Assembly (NCBI RefSeq): GCF_000787575.1 | Contig: NW_012236526.1 | Coordinates: 806,001 to 870,000, forward strand | Reading direction: 5' to 3' | Source: Acytostelium subglobosum LB1 | Taxonomy: Eukaryota > Evosea > Eumycetozoa > Acytosteliales > Acytosteliaceae | Length of the DNA: 64,000 nucleotides | Part shown: positions 46,115-59,581 of the stretch, piece by piece | How positions within the stretch are numbered: position 1 is the stretch's first letter | How the letters are laid out: each line of letters starts with the position of its first letter | Notes under the pieces: model-generated | Told to the model about the DNA's origin: nothing | Databases searched by the model: none | Seen by the model: the letters and a program-made list of their open reading frames with translations, nothing else | Program-made: the position numbers and the translations under genes

Positions 46115-47336
46115 TCTGTCTTGCTTCTTTTAAAGTAGTACTTTCTTAATGAATCAATATTAAGATGGTGATGAGTGATATTTGTAATGTATTATTTATA
46201 TATTTATAAACTCTAAATCATTTGAAAGAATGAATGAATGTATGAATGAGAGAAATAGAGAGATAGAATTAGTACACACAAGTTATTTGTTTTGTTGTTG
46301 TTTGTTTGTTTGAACAACAAAACAACCCCCATCGATGTGTCCTTGAAGGTTTGCAGGACCTAAATTGCTCTAGATCTCAGGTCTCAGGTCCTGACCAAAA
46401 TGACTCCCTGGGGGAAATAAGGTTATTATTTCAAACAAAAAGTATTCGTCAATTCAATGTTATCTATGTATATAACTTCATTATTAATAATAAAATAGTT
46501 GATTGATTCCTTATGAAGTTCTAACTTTCCAATTAGGGATAATCCTGAATGCCTCAAAAGACCAATCAATCAAACAATCTTCCAAAGTGAGACTCTGTCA
46601 CTTTAGTCTTTATCTATTTATCCCTTCTTACTTTTAACATTTCTATGTTTGAATGATCAATCAATCAATTACATCTTAGGTTTCACCCACCACACACACA
46701 AACTCTGATGTGCTTTGCCAACTCCAACATCGGATGTGGGGGCATCAATCCATTACAACAATACACATTTTAGATGTTCTCAGGAATCAGATACAGGTGT
46801 TTGGGTCAAGTGGTCTCAGTAATTAGTTGCATGTACATGTGACACATTATACGATTAGGTAGCCATTCACATTATTGATCCCTATGAGTCCATCTCATAC
46901 TTTTACTACAGCAGCACATTCATATGATCAAAAGATTAAATTCAAAGGTTGCCAAGACATTGTATTAAGTGTGTGCCAAAGGTACTAAATACCTGATCGA
47001 TCATAATTTACTCTACATCATCACTCTTGTATGATTGATCAATAGTATTGGTGGATGGATTGAAGCAACAATGTGGGGAAATTAAGAGGTGAGTGAGCGA
47101 TTGAGGCGGTGTGGTGGTAGGTGGCTCTCTCGCCTCTAAAGTGTACACTTCGAAGTTTAATAAATATAATCCGCAATTACATCTTATACACTTATTATTC
47201 ATAGATCAAATATTATAAGATAAGAAATAATATATTTATATATAATTAATACTAATAGTTACAAACTTATTCTTCAATAACAACCACAACACCCCAGCAA
47301 TCATCTTCAACTGAAGTGATCAAAAACAGGACCATC
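46115..47336. other. Divergent region upstream of the colossin-like gene
   Basis: About 1.2 kb with no supportable gene. A near-perfect 8-nt inverted repeat (CAGGACCT/AGGTCCTG, 46354-46393) encloses 24 nt. AT-rich DNA follows, particularly 47200-47275, the likely promoter of the secreted giant protein. Confidence 0.5.
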
Positions 47337-50300
47337 ATGAATCCAAAATATGCAAGCTTATTACTTGCATTGATGGTATTCCTTTGCACTTTGGATGCTA
47401 TACAAGGTAGGATTGGAAATAATTATTACAATATTGAAATTTAATTTTAAAATAATATTTTTTATATGTTAAATAGCTTCGGAGAAACATTGTAATCTTC
47501 AATGTCCCTTTGGTCAAGTTTGTTGCCAGCCTAGTTTAAGTGTACAACCTACTTGTATCGATGTATGCAGATTCTTGCGATGTGGCAACGGATTGCAATG
47601 TTACACCAATCCACAGGGTCAACCAAGATGTGGACTTCCATCTGGAACATCCCCAGTTACCACTACCAGTGTGTCCACTGGACCAGCGAGTACTACAGGT
47701 GTAACTACCTCAGCACCTCCAGTAACATCATCATTCCCAACCACATCAACTCCACCAATAACAACATCTGAGATCACTACTTCGGCGATCACTACATCGG
47801 ATATAACTACCTCTGAGTTGACAACATCGGAGATAACTTCTGATATCACATCCCAGATCACAACATCAGAGTTGACGACGTCGGAGATCACCTCCCAGAT
47901 CACTACATCTGAGCTCACTTCCCAGATTACTACTTCGGAGCTCACTTCCCAGATCACCACTTCTGAGTTGACCACGTCTACTCCGACGACCTCTACTCCA
48001 ACTACCTCTTCATCTTCACAACAGTCATCATCATCCTCAGAGCCCCCAAGAACTTTCAATCTTCGTGGAAGCATCTTCAATGATACCAACGGCGATGGAA
48101 GCAATGAGGGTGAGCCACTGCTCGGTGGTATCAAGGTAGTGTTGACCAAGGATGGTAACATTGTCAAGGAGTTCATCACTGATGCTTCAGGCTCAGCAGA
48201 GGACCAGTTGTCAGCCCACGACTTGGCAGAGGGTAGCTACTGTATCACTGTTACCGATCCAAACGGTCTCTATGCCCCAGGTCCAAAGGGTACCTCCAAC
48301 AAGTTGAACGGCGCTGGAAAGTACTGTTTCACCTTGAACAAGGACACCCCAGCAGGTCCATTCGATATCTATGGAGGAATGGTAAGTAATCACTAGCTTA
48401 CACCTAATGATCAGTATTTGCTAATCAATCATATTTGTATTCAACATATTAATTAGATCCCAGTGTTCACTATTCGCGGCCATACCTACAACGATGTCAA
48501 CATGGTAAGTCTCGCATCAAAGTTAAAACTGCATGCCCATTCAATCATTCGGTCAATCAATTTATTGACTCAATACTTACATATACACATACGTTCATAC
48601 AACAATAGGATGGTGCTCTTAATCTTAAGCGCAGATTCCTCCGTATGATCAATGCAGAGGAGTACATCGGAGGCATTAATGGTTTGCTCACCAACAGCGA
48701 TACTGGCTTAACTTTCCCATTCGTCACCGACGACGTCGATGGTTACATCATCAAGAACCTCATTGGTGGCAACTACTGTCTCGATCTCAAGGACAACCTT
48801 GAGAACTGGATCGTTTCTGTCAAGGGTCCCAACAACCCATTCGACGAGAACGGACACTACTGCTTCGTCTTGAACATCCCCTCTACCTCCGATGCCCACG
48901 AGCTCGTTCTTGACGAGGGTCTCACCAGCTTGTACACCGTCCAAGGTTTCTCCTTCAACGACACCAACAACGACGGTATCTTTGCCGATCCCGACACCAA
49001 GATTGGTGGCTACGCCGCCGATCTCGTGCAAGCCGACGGCACTGTTGTCTTCTCATTCAACACTGACGCCACTGAGGGATACAAGATTGCCAGGATTGGC
49101 GGTGGTGACTACTGTCTCCAGTTCAAGTTCACCCCCGATCAACTCAAGAAGCTCCTTGTATCACCAGTTGCCACTGACAACCTGTTTGACAAGGATGGCA
49201 AGTACTGCTTCACTCTCTCACCCTCCACCACCACCAGACACGTCTTGAACGCCTCCATCGGTCTATACGCGCCACTCTTTGAGATCCGTGGTCATGCATT
49301 CCTTGACACTGGCAAGAATGGTCATGACGACGGTACCGACCCATTGTACAATGGTATCCAGATGTCTTTGTACGACTCGGCTGGCGCCCTCGTCAAGACT
49401 GTCACTACCGACAAGACATTGCCACGTGGTGAGAACTACAAGTTCACTGATCTCTCACCAGGCGACTACTGTCTCAAGGCTGTCGACCCATCTGGAGGCG
49501 GCCTCATTGGTCCAATTGGCATCTCAAACAAGTTCAACTCAACTGGTGACTACTGTTTCACTCTCTCCACCACTGAGGGATCATTGGTGATCGATGTTGG
49601 ATTTGTCAAGCCATACAGCATCCATGGATTCGCCTTCTCAGACACTGACAACGTATGTTGCAACCTATCTTCATCACTCACTCATTCACTCATTAACTCA
49701 CTCCTTGCTTCACTCAATCAATCAATTTAGAATGGTGACATGACCAGCACTGATGCAAAGATCTCTGGTATCGCTGGTCGTGTGCTTGATAAGAACGGAG
49801 AGGTCGTTGGTAACTTTGTCACCTCTGCTACTGGAGAGTACACCGTTGACAACCTTGGACCAGGTGACTACTGCATCCAGCTCGACCTCACTCAAGAGCA
49901 GAAGGACACCTTCCTCATCTCCAAGGAAGGCACTGACAGCAAGTTCGACAAGGATGGCAAGCGATGCTTTAACATTGCAGAGCAGAATCCAATCGTCAAC
50001 CCAGTCACCGAAGCATCAATCGGTCTCTACTCACCAGTTATCACCCTCAAGGGTCATGCCTTTGACGATCTCAATGAGGATGGCAATGACCAGGGAACTG
50101 ATCCATTGCTGGGCAACATCACCATCACCTTGAAGTTTGCCGCTAACGACTCTGAGATCAAGTCCTGGGTCACTGATGACAAGGCTGCTCGCAATGAACA
50201 GTACACCTACCCAATCTCCCCTGGTGACTACTGCCTCTACGCCGTCGATCCAAAGGGAAGGAAGGTCATTGGAACCAAGGGTACCACCAACCCCTTTGAT

Positions 50301-53300
50301 GATACTGGAAAGTACTGCTTCAAGGTCAAGGCTGGCGACGCAGATCCACTCATCATTGACGCTGGATTCGTAAGTTAATCAATTGATTGATTGATTGAAT
50401 GATTGACTGACACCCACCCTCAATCAATCAATCAAACAACAGGATCCAGTTTACATGATCAACGGATACATTTGGGATGACAAGAACCAGAACGGTAACT
50501 TTGACGCTGGAGAGGACAAGTTGGATATTCTAACAGGTACCCTCACTGATAAGACCACTGGCGCAACAATTGGAACTGTCACCTCTGACGTAGTCAACGG
50601 TTACAAGTTTGACCCAAGCACCAAGTTGAAGGCAGGCGATTACTGCATCAAGTTCAACCTCACTCCTGAGCAGAAGGACAGATACTTGGTGTCTCCAGTC
50701 TCTGGCGACAACCTGTTCGACAAAGATGCCTCCCACTGTGTCTCCCTCACCAGAGCCGCCCCAGAGGTCAACATTCCAATTGGTATCTACGTACCAACCA
50801 TCAATTTGCAGGGCCATGCCTTTGACGATGTCAATGAGGACGGTGAATTCACCACCGGTGAATCATTGCTCGCTGCCAGCATCGTACTACAGGATGCCGC
50901 CGGTACTGTCCTGAAGACTTGGACGACCGACCCTGCCGCTGGTCCAAACAAGGGTTTCGAGTATCCACTCACCCCAGGCAAGTACTGCATGAACGCCAGC
51001 ACACCCAACACCGACCCCGCCAAGATATACTACATTGGACCAATGGGCAAAGACAACCACTTTGCCCTCGATGGAACCTACTGCTTCACTGTCCGCGCAT
51101 CCGATCCCAACCCACTCACTGTCCTTGCTGGATTCGTACCCAGCTTCAGCATTTCCGGATTTGTCTGGAATGATTTGGACAATGTAAGTTGATCAATCAT
51201 CCAATCAATCATTCATGGAACCATTCTAATCACTTATAATCAAACATAGAATGGAAACTACCTTTCAACTGAGAACAAGCTCGATTCATTCGAGGGCACT
51301 CTCACTGATAAGACATCAGGAAATGTTCTCGATACCTTCACTTCAACTAGCACCTCTGGCTTCAAGTTGGACAAGCTCAAGGGTGGTGACTACTGTATTC
51401 AGTTCAAGTTACCACAACCAGTTGTACCAAACAAGTACGTTGTCTCGCCAGTTGGCACTGACAACAAGTATGACGCCACTGGCAAGCAATGTGTCACACT
51501 AGCAAGAGCTACACCAACCGCCACCGTACCACTCGGTGTCTACGCACCAAAGTTCACCATCCAAGGTCATGTCTTTGATGATGTAGGAGATGTATGTATC
51601 CATCCAATCATCCCAGATCACTCAATCAATCATTCACTAACTGGATAAATCAATCAATCTAAAGGATGGAGATGACAAGGGTACTGATCCACTACTTGGC
51701 GGTATGGTAGTCACTTTGAGAGACTCCAAGAACGCTGTGTTGAAGTCATGGACCACTGTTGCCTCTGACCCAAGAAACAAGCAGTTTGAGATGCCCGATC
51801 TCGAGGCTGGCGACTACTGTCTCAATGTCACCGACCCAACCAACAAGTACCACATTGGAACCAAGGGTGTATCCAACCAGTTTGGCCCAGATGGCAACTA
51901 CTGTTTCCCTATCAAGCCAACCGACTCCTCGCCAGTCACAGTCCTTGCCGGAATGGATCCCTACTACGGCATCACCGGTTTCATTTGGATTGACAAGGAT
52001 GGTGTATGTATTCAAACAATCATTCATTCAATCGATCAATCGATCAATCGATCTATCACTCACACTAAATCAATCAAATTAGAATGGAAACTACGTACCC
52101 GAGGAGGTCAAGACTGATATCCTCCAAGGTGTCATCTCAGACTCCACTGGACAGCCAGTGGGCACCTTCACATCGGACAAGGTCACTGGCTTCGACTTGA
52201 GCGCAATCAGATTCAAGGCTGGCCAGTACTGCATCCAGTTCACTCTCGACTCAACCCAGAAGGACCAGTACAAGATCTCCCCCATCGCCAATGATAACAA
52301 GTACGACCCCACCGGCAAGCAATGTGTCATACTCACCAGAGCTGCACCAGTTGCCGCCGCACCACTTGGTATCTACGTTCCAACCTTCACCGTCCAAGGT
52401 CATGCCTTTGATGACTTGGGAGATGTAAGTATCTTATACACTCAATCATTCAATCAACATCACACATACTCATATCCACTCGATCAATCAATCAATATAG
52501 GATGGAATTGATCCAGGTACCGATCCATTGCTTAGTGGCATTTTGTTCACATTAAGAGACTCTGCCAACACTGTGTTGAAGACATGGACCACTGATGCCT
52601 CTGGCACCAGAGATAAGCAGTTTGAGTATCCAGGTTTTGTCCCAGGCAGCTACTGCCTCAACGCCACCGACACCACTGGAAAGCGTGTCATTGGCACCAA
52701 GGGCACTTCCAACGTCTTTGACAAGGATGGCAACTACTGTTTCATCGTCAAGGCCACCGACACCGATCCAATCACAGTTCATGCTGGATTCGTAAGTTAA
52801 CCTCATCACTCAATATTCTGGCCACTCACTCACACTCATATATAAACCAATCAATCAACAACAGGATCCAATCTATGGCATTACTGGATTTGAATGGATT
52901 GATACCGACAAGGTAAGTCACTTCACACATCCTTCAATCAATCCAGCCATTCAGGCCATATCACTAACTTTAGTTAATCAATCATAATCAGAATGGAAAC
53001 TATGTCAACTCGGAGACCAAGACTGATATTCTCACTGGAGACCTAACCGATTCAACTGGAGCAAAGGTTGGAACAGTCACCTCTGACAAGGTAAAGGGCT
53101 TCGACTTTGGTACCACCGTGTTCAAGGCCGGCCAATACTGCATCCAGTTCAACCTCTCCCCAGATCAGTTGAAGAAGTACAAGGTCTCACCAATCGCCAC
53201 CGACAACAAGTACGACCCCACCGGCAAGCAATGTGTCACACTCACAAGAGATGCACCAGTTAATGCCGCCCCCATTGGTATATATGAACCAACCTTTACT

Positions 53301-56300
53301 GTCCAAGGTCATGCCTTTGATGATCTAGCAAGTGTAAGTGTTACATTCATTTCCATCACTCACATCTACTAACTCATTCAATCATTCAATCAAATATATA
53401 GGACGGAGTCGACCCTGGCACCGATCCATTGCTCGATGGCATTCTGATCAAGTTGACCAACATGGATACCAACACTGATGTTGGTTCCCCAGTTACTACC
53501 GTTTCCACATCCCCAAGACAACAACAGTTCAAGTACCAGGATATCCCGACTGGCAAGTACTGTCTCACTGCCTCTGACCCAACTGGAAAGCGCGAGATTG
53601 GCAACCCAGGCACCTCCAACGTCTTTGGAAAGGATGGCAAGTACTGCTTCGAAGTCAAGGCCACAGACACCGATCCAATCGTTGCCTTGGTTGGATTCGT
53701 AAGTATCAACTTCCATCAATAATCAACGTCACTCGCTCACACGCTCACTCACTCGCTCATTCAATCAATCAATCAGGATCCAATCTACAGTATCACTGGT
53801 TTCGAGTTTGAGGACAAGAACAAGGATGGCAAATTTGATCCAACTGACGAAAAGATTGATATTCTCAATGGTGTTGTCACTGACAAGGCTACCGGCAGTC
53901 AGGTCGGAACTGTCACATCGGACAAGGTCAACGGCTTCAATTTTGGTTCCACCAAGTTCAAAGAGGGCATTTATTGCATCAAGTTCAACCTCTCACCTGA
54001 GCAGATGGACAAGTACATCTTCTCGCCAACATCTGGAGTCGACAGCAAGTATGACATTTCCGGCAAGCAATGTGTCTCCCTCACCAGAGCTGCACCAGTT
54101 GCCGCTGCACCCGTCGGCATTTACATTCCAACCTACATCCTTCAAGGTCATGTCTTTGATGACTTGGGCAATGTACGTATATCTAAGTTCCAGCATCAAG
54201 GTGAACACAAAAACTGACCCTATTAATTAATCAATCGATCAATCAATCAATCAACTAGGATGGTGTTGACCCAGGCACTGACCCATTACTCGGAGACATT
54301 GTAGTCACTTTGAGAGACTCTACCAACACTGTGTTGAAGCAATGGACCACTCTTGCCGCCGCAGCTGACCGAACCAAACAGTTCGTGTACCCTGATCTGG
54401 CACCAGGCAGCTACTGCCTCAACGCCACCGACCCAGCCAACAAGTACCACATTGGCACCAAGGGCACCTCCAACCTCTTTGAGCAAGATGGAAACTACTG
54501 TTTCATCGTCAAGGCCACCGACACCAACCCAATCAATGTCGCTGCTGGATTCGACCCCATCTACCGTATCACTGGTTTCGAGTTTGACGACAAGGACAAG
54601 AATGGAAACTTCGCTCCCACCGAAGACAAGCTTGATATTTTCACTGGTGACGTCACTGACTCGACTGGAGCCAAGGTTGGCACTGTCAAGTCCGACAAGG
54701 TCGATGGCTTCGACTTTGGAACCCTTCAATTCAAGGAGGGCCAGTACTGCATCCAGTTCAACCTCTCCCAAGATCAGTTGGCCAAGTACAGAGTATCACC
54801 AATCGCCACCGACAACAAGTATGACGCCACCGGCAAGCAATGTGTCACACTCACCAGAGCTGCACCAGTTTTCGCCGCACCACTTGGTGTCTATGAGCCA
54901 ACCTTCACTGTCAAGGGACATGTCTTTGATGACTTAGGAAATGTAAGTAATCAATCATTTATTCATTCGTTCGATCAATCAATATTGCACATCTTTACTT
55001 ACAACCATCAATCAAACAGGATGGAAATGACCCAGGCACTGATCCATTGCTTGGAAGTATCGCCGTCAAGTTGACCGACACTGCCACCAATACCGTTATT
55101 AATACTATCACGACTAATGCCGCCGCTGCAAGAACTGAGCAATTCCAATTCCCTAATCTCAAGACTGGCAGCTACTGTCTCAATGTTACTGACCCAGCTG
55201 GAAAGCATGAAATTGGCACCAAGGGAACTTCCAACGTCTTTAACAAGGATGGTAACTACTGTTTCACCATCAAGGCAACCGACACCGATCCAATCGTTGT
55301 TCTTGCAGGAATGGTAAGTGTTGATCAATCAACTTGATTGGGTGGCGATCGCTTGGTAGATATTTGGCTAACACAACTACACCAAACAGGACCCAATCTA
55401 TAAAATCTCTGGATTTGAATGGATTGATACCGATAAGGTATGTACTTCCCAGTCCCCCATAATCAATCAATCAATACCTAACTCACTTACTCCCTCAATA
55501 ATTATCAGGATGGCAACTATTTAGCAACCGAGGCCAAGACTGATATTCTCAATGGTGTTGTCATTGACCAAGCCACCAACTCTCAGGTTGGCACTGTCTC
55601 CTCGGACGAGGTCACTGGCTTCGACTTTGGAACCACCAAGTTCAAGGAGGGCACATACTGCATCCAGTTCAACCTCACCCCAGAGCAGAAGAACATGTAC
55701 CTTATCTCACCAATCGCCAACGACAACAAGTACGACGCCACTGGCAAGCAATGCGTCACACTCACCAGAGCTGCACCAGTTGTCAATGCACCAATTGGTA
55801 TCTATGTGCCAACGATCAACATCGCTGGACATGCCTTTATTGATGTGGCAGGGGATGGAACTGACCAGCCTGCGACAGATAGTATGCTCGGTGGCGCTTT
55901 GATCACTTTGAGAAACAATCCATCAACAGGAGCAGACTTGAAGTCCTGGACTACCAGCAACCAAGACGCTCGTTTGAAGCAATACGAGTACCCTCTGACC
56001 CCTGGTGACTATTGCATGACCGCCTCCACTACATCGAATGAATATAAGGTTGGACCAACAGGACCAGACAGCAAATTCGATCCGGCCACAGGACTATACT
56101 GCTTCACAATCAAGGCAACTGATACCAGTCCAGTACCAATCACTGTGGGCTTTGTAAGTTGAACATTACAGCAACGATTGAAACAAAACAAGGCCAGACT
56201 AACCTGATATATTGGAAAATGAACATTTAGGTTAAAATTCAATACCAGGTACTATTCAATGTTTACAATGATGTCAATAGAGACGGTATCAAAGATACAT

Positions 56301-56956
56301 CAGAACCAGGTCTTCCATCTTTCCGTGGATCTATAACCAGAGTGTCAGATGGTGCTACTGTCGGAGCCATCGATACTGACCCAGTTGGAAATGATGTCGA
56401 CCCTCTATCCAGCTCTGGTGACTACTGTGTCCAAATCACCTTCCCACAGCCAGCCTATGGTGACGTTTGGGACATCTCACCAAAGACTACTACTGGAAAC
56501 AATTTCGACAACACTGCCAAGTATTGTTTCACAGCCGACAAGGCCACCTATCCTGATGGCAACATCATCGTGAATCTGGCAGTCAACAAGCCACCCACAA
56601 AAAAGACCATCCAGGGTGAGGTCTTCTTGGACGCCAACGCGAACGGTATCGATGATACCGAGACTTTGCTAGGTGGCATAACCGTGAGGTTGATGGAGTA
56701 TAACACAGAACTCCAGAAATGGACAACTGATGCCAATGGAGCAAGGGACAACCAGTTCTCAAGACCCCAACAACTTGGATACTACTGTGTTGAAGTCTCT
56801 GACCCTTCTGGAACCTATGTCCCAGGTCCTAAAGGTCCCACGACCACAGACTCGCAGATCAACAGCAATGGTGAATACTGTTTCTTCCTTGAGAGAAACT
56901 CACCCGATCCATTTATTGTCCGTGCAGGAATGGTTCCCAAGACAGTCAATCCGTAG
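47337..56956 (+). CDS. Colossin-like giant secreted protein with about 22 SdrD-B/CnaB repeats
   Basis: Nineteen exons are read: 47337-47406, 47477-48381, 48457-48504, 48609-49652, 49731-50369, 50443-51183, 51250-51591, 51665-52003, 52083-52424, 52501-52791, 52865-52912, 52992-53333, 53402-53698, 53777-54172, 54259-54942, 55020-55313, 55390-55437, 55509-56153 and 56231-56956. They give about 2,746 residues. A signal peptide (SLLLALMVFLCTLDA) and a Cys-rich segment (CPFGQVCCQ, CGNGLQC) are followed by a Thr/Ser linker with TTSE and SQI repeats. About 22 beta-sandwich repeats of 110-120 residues follow. They alternate between a GHAFDDLGxDG type and a GFEWIDTDKNG type, each with an Asp-rich loop likely to bind calcium and a conserved YCxxF pair. 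There is no C-terminal membrane anchor. Apart from the first (phase 1), all introns are phase 0. Matrix, adhesion or spore-wall function is inferred from the D. discoideum colossins. Confidence 0.85.
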
Positions 56957-57007
56957 AACCATCGTTTCAACAAAGCCTACAACAGCCAAGTCAACATCTC
57001 ATTTAAT

Positions 57008-57013
57008 AATAAA
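57008..57013 (+). promoter_or_regulatory. AATAAA polyadenylation signal of the colossin-like gene
   Basis: AATAAA lies about 50 nt after the stop codon and before (TCAA)n repeats, a plausible cleavage signal. Confidence 0.5.
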
Positions 57014-57227
57014 GACAATCAATCAATCAATATTACAAACCAAATCGCTGTCTGTATGATTAATCAATCAATCAATCATCAATCTAGTATGTATAATCAA
57101 TGATTGAGGCCAAGGCGAGCTGAATGAATATATATACTGTGTATAGTGTACAATGTATTGTTGTTGGGAGGGAGGGGAGTAGAATGGTTGGTGGGAAATG
57201 GAGTCTGGAAGGATTGATCATCTACGA

Positions 57228-58211
57228 TTAGAATCCTCCATACTCTGGACCATCCATTGGCTTGGGGATCAATCGTTCGACCTCCTTTGCAATGTCCATC
57301 TTCTTCTGTTTCTTGTATCGATTGTACCTCCATATGGCCACCGACGTTATCAATATCACCATTGCAACTCCAACCACAATGAAGTAGAACCATTTGTCGG
57401 GTGAGCATCGCGATGAATTGGTACTCGACTGGAACAGAGAATGGCATGGCAGTGGTGCCGCTGACTCTGGTGGACAGTAGTGACCAGATGGACAATCGAT
57501 TGGTTGTTGAGTGGCCTGCTCAGGGCAGTACTTGCCACTGGGACAAGACTTACATGCTGTCGCAGCCTTTTGACCCATCATTGGGTTGTACTTTCCAACG
57601 CCACAGTCTGTGCATTGGGATTGACCCAGGAACTCATTGTACGTTCCTGGCTCACATTGATTACAGAACTCTGCACGAACGCCACTATAGTAGCCTGGGA
57701 GGCATGGTAGACATTCATCGCCTTGTCTATAGAGTATGAGAGTGGAGTGTGAGTATAATGATTGTGATGGGGACGGAGTGGTGATGCAGAGACATACTGG
57801 TATGATGCAGTGCCTGCTGGACAGTTGACACAGATGGTATGTGTGTCATCACTAGTCGTTCCTTGTGGACATGGATCACATTGAGCCTGTCCCTCTTGCT
57901 TGGATATGAAGCCTGGATGACAGGTCTCACATGTGGTTGATGCATTCTCACTGGCAAAGCTACCAGCGGGACAGGAAGTGCATGCACTAGCGTAGCTGCA
58001 GTAGCCATCGTCGCACAGAGAGCAGTTTGCGACCTCTGTATTGTTGTTGTGATAGGTGCCAGGGAAGCAAGCCTGGCAAGGTGGGTTGGGAGGTGTCGTT
58101 GGTATGAATGTTGGTATTATCGATGGTGTTGGTAATGGAGGTTGTGTTGTTGGTTCGGTTATGAGCCCATCATCATTGATTGAGTTTGATTGTGTATTAC
58201 TACTACTACTA

Positions 58212-58258
<47 letters not shown>

Positions 58259-58441
58259 ATCTGTTGTACCTGTATTATTTCTTGTCTCATAATCTATTGA
58301 AGATGATGATGAGACTACTGCTGCTGATGCCTCAGATACATCGTCCTGTATAATATTGATTCTTTCAGCATCGACACTCTTGATAGATGATACCAGCAGC
58401 AGCAAGGTAACAACTGTGACAATGAACAATGTCCTATTCAT
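57228..58441 (-). CDS. Type I membrane protein with GCC2/GCC3-like Cys-rich repeats
   Basis: Two exons (58441-57798 and 57726-57228) encode 380 residues. A signal peptide (TLFIVTVVTLLLLVSSI) precedes a Ser homopolymer and Thr/Pro-rich stretch. Seven to eight repeats of the ephrin-receptor/TNFR-like kind follow, with the pattern C-x2-CxxGTY/F-x(n)-C-x2-C (for example CQACFPGTYHNN, CTSCPAGSFASENAS, CKSCPSGKYCPEQ). A single TM segment near the end (FYFIVVGVAMVILITSVAIW) is followed by a basic cytosolic tail ending YGGF. It is a receptor-like or adhesion protein by architecture; ligand unknown. Its first exon carries a CTG microsatellite coding for Ser. It is convergent with the colossin-like gene. 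Confidence 0.8.
58215..58259. repeat. (CTG)15 microsatellite coding for poly-Ser
   Basis: Fifteen perfect CTG units on the plus strand read as AGC serine codons in the Cys-repeat membrane protein. Length polymorphism between strains is likely. Confidence 0.9.
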
Positions 58442-59581
58442 CAATTGTATATTGAATGCTGTATGATATATATATAAATAATAAATAACTATTTATCCAA
58501 CTATCTACTCGATCGATCAATCAATATCTGCTGGATTAAGTTATTAAATTAAGTTTTAGTTAGTAAGTATATTAATGATTGAGAGAGAGCCTATATGTTC
58601 ATCAACCAATGACACTTCAATGGTCAGGTGCAACATCACCAACAAACAACAACAACAGATACACACAAATGTATATATTATAACATTAATTAACGACTTA
58701 TTAATGAACTTGCGAGCAAGCTGGGCGGGACAATGTGTTGTGTGTATGTATTTGTATCTCTATGTCTGAATCTTTGGCTGTATGACTGACTGACTATATG
58801 ACTGATTGATGGATTTACGAAGATGGAGTATGTAATTGATTGGATTGAAAGGTTGATTGATTATTTGAGTTATGTGTGTATGTAGAGTGATTGTTTGATT
58901 GATTGAATGAATAGAATGTGCTAGCATGTTGGATTGCTTTGCGTTGTTCGGGGGTGATGTGTGTGTTTGAGAGAGAGCGGGAAGGAGAACAGGTGCGTGG
59001 ATGGTAGTATGTGTGTGTGTGTGTTGTAGCCGCTGTTGCTCCACAACTTGACTCTTTAGTTTCACGTGATCCATCGATGGATGATGACATACTTTAGTGA
59101 TGCTGCAGTGATTGATAGATTGAATAAACTTGATGATAATAAGATAAATATATATAAAGGTTATTATTATTATTACTGTAGTGTAGAGAGAGTGTGAATA
59201 AGTGCGAATGAGAGCATAAACACGAGAACTACAAACAATTGGACTAAGTTGACGGCTTTCTCTTTGACAAAACTCTAAACTTTTCCAAAGGAGATATTTT
59301 ACTTGAGGAGCAAAGACCCTTCCTTTGTGTGTGTTTTGCGTTAGGGATAGTTCCATCATTCATTCAATCAATCAATCAATGTGGAATAACAATATAAAGT
59401 AATAATGTTTGATTTATTGGATTGTTTAGTTGATTGATTGATTGTACAAGCAGAGGACTTCCATTAAGTTATATATGTTTGGTTGGCTATCTCGCGCGAA
59501 TACACATTGTAGATCGATGTCCTCTATGTGTTTAAGATGTATATGTATGTATGAATGTATGAATGAATGAATAACATATGC
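58442..59581. other. Spacer rich in simple repeats
   Basis: About 1.1 kb between two minus-strand genes has no supportable gene. It contains AT-rich promoter sequence for the Cys-repeat gene, ATTGATTG/AATGAATG tracts (58800-58920), a GT run (59010-59024), an (ATT)n run near 59162-59175 and (TCAA)n near 59363-59380. Open frames on the minus strand here are made of repeat translations (HTHTH, NQSIN). Confidence 0.55.

Noticed and set aside
46354-46393. Eight-nt inverted repeat with 24-nt spacer
   Set aside because: It is too short to call a terminator or element without further copies.
58760-59359. A 199-codon minus-strand open frame in the repeat-rich spacer
   Set aside because: It translates simple repeats (HTHTH, SINQS) and contains no protein-like segment.
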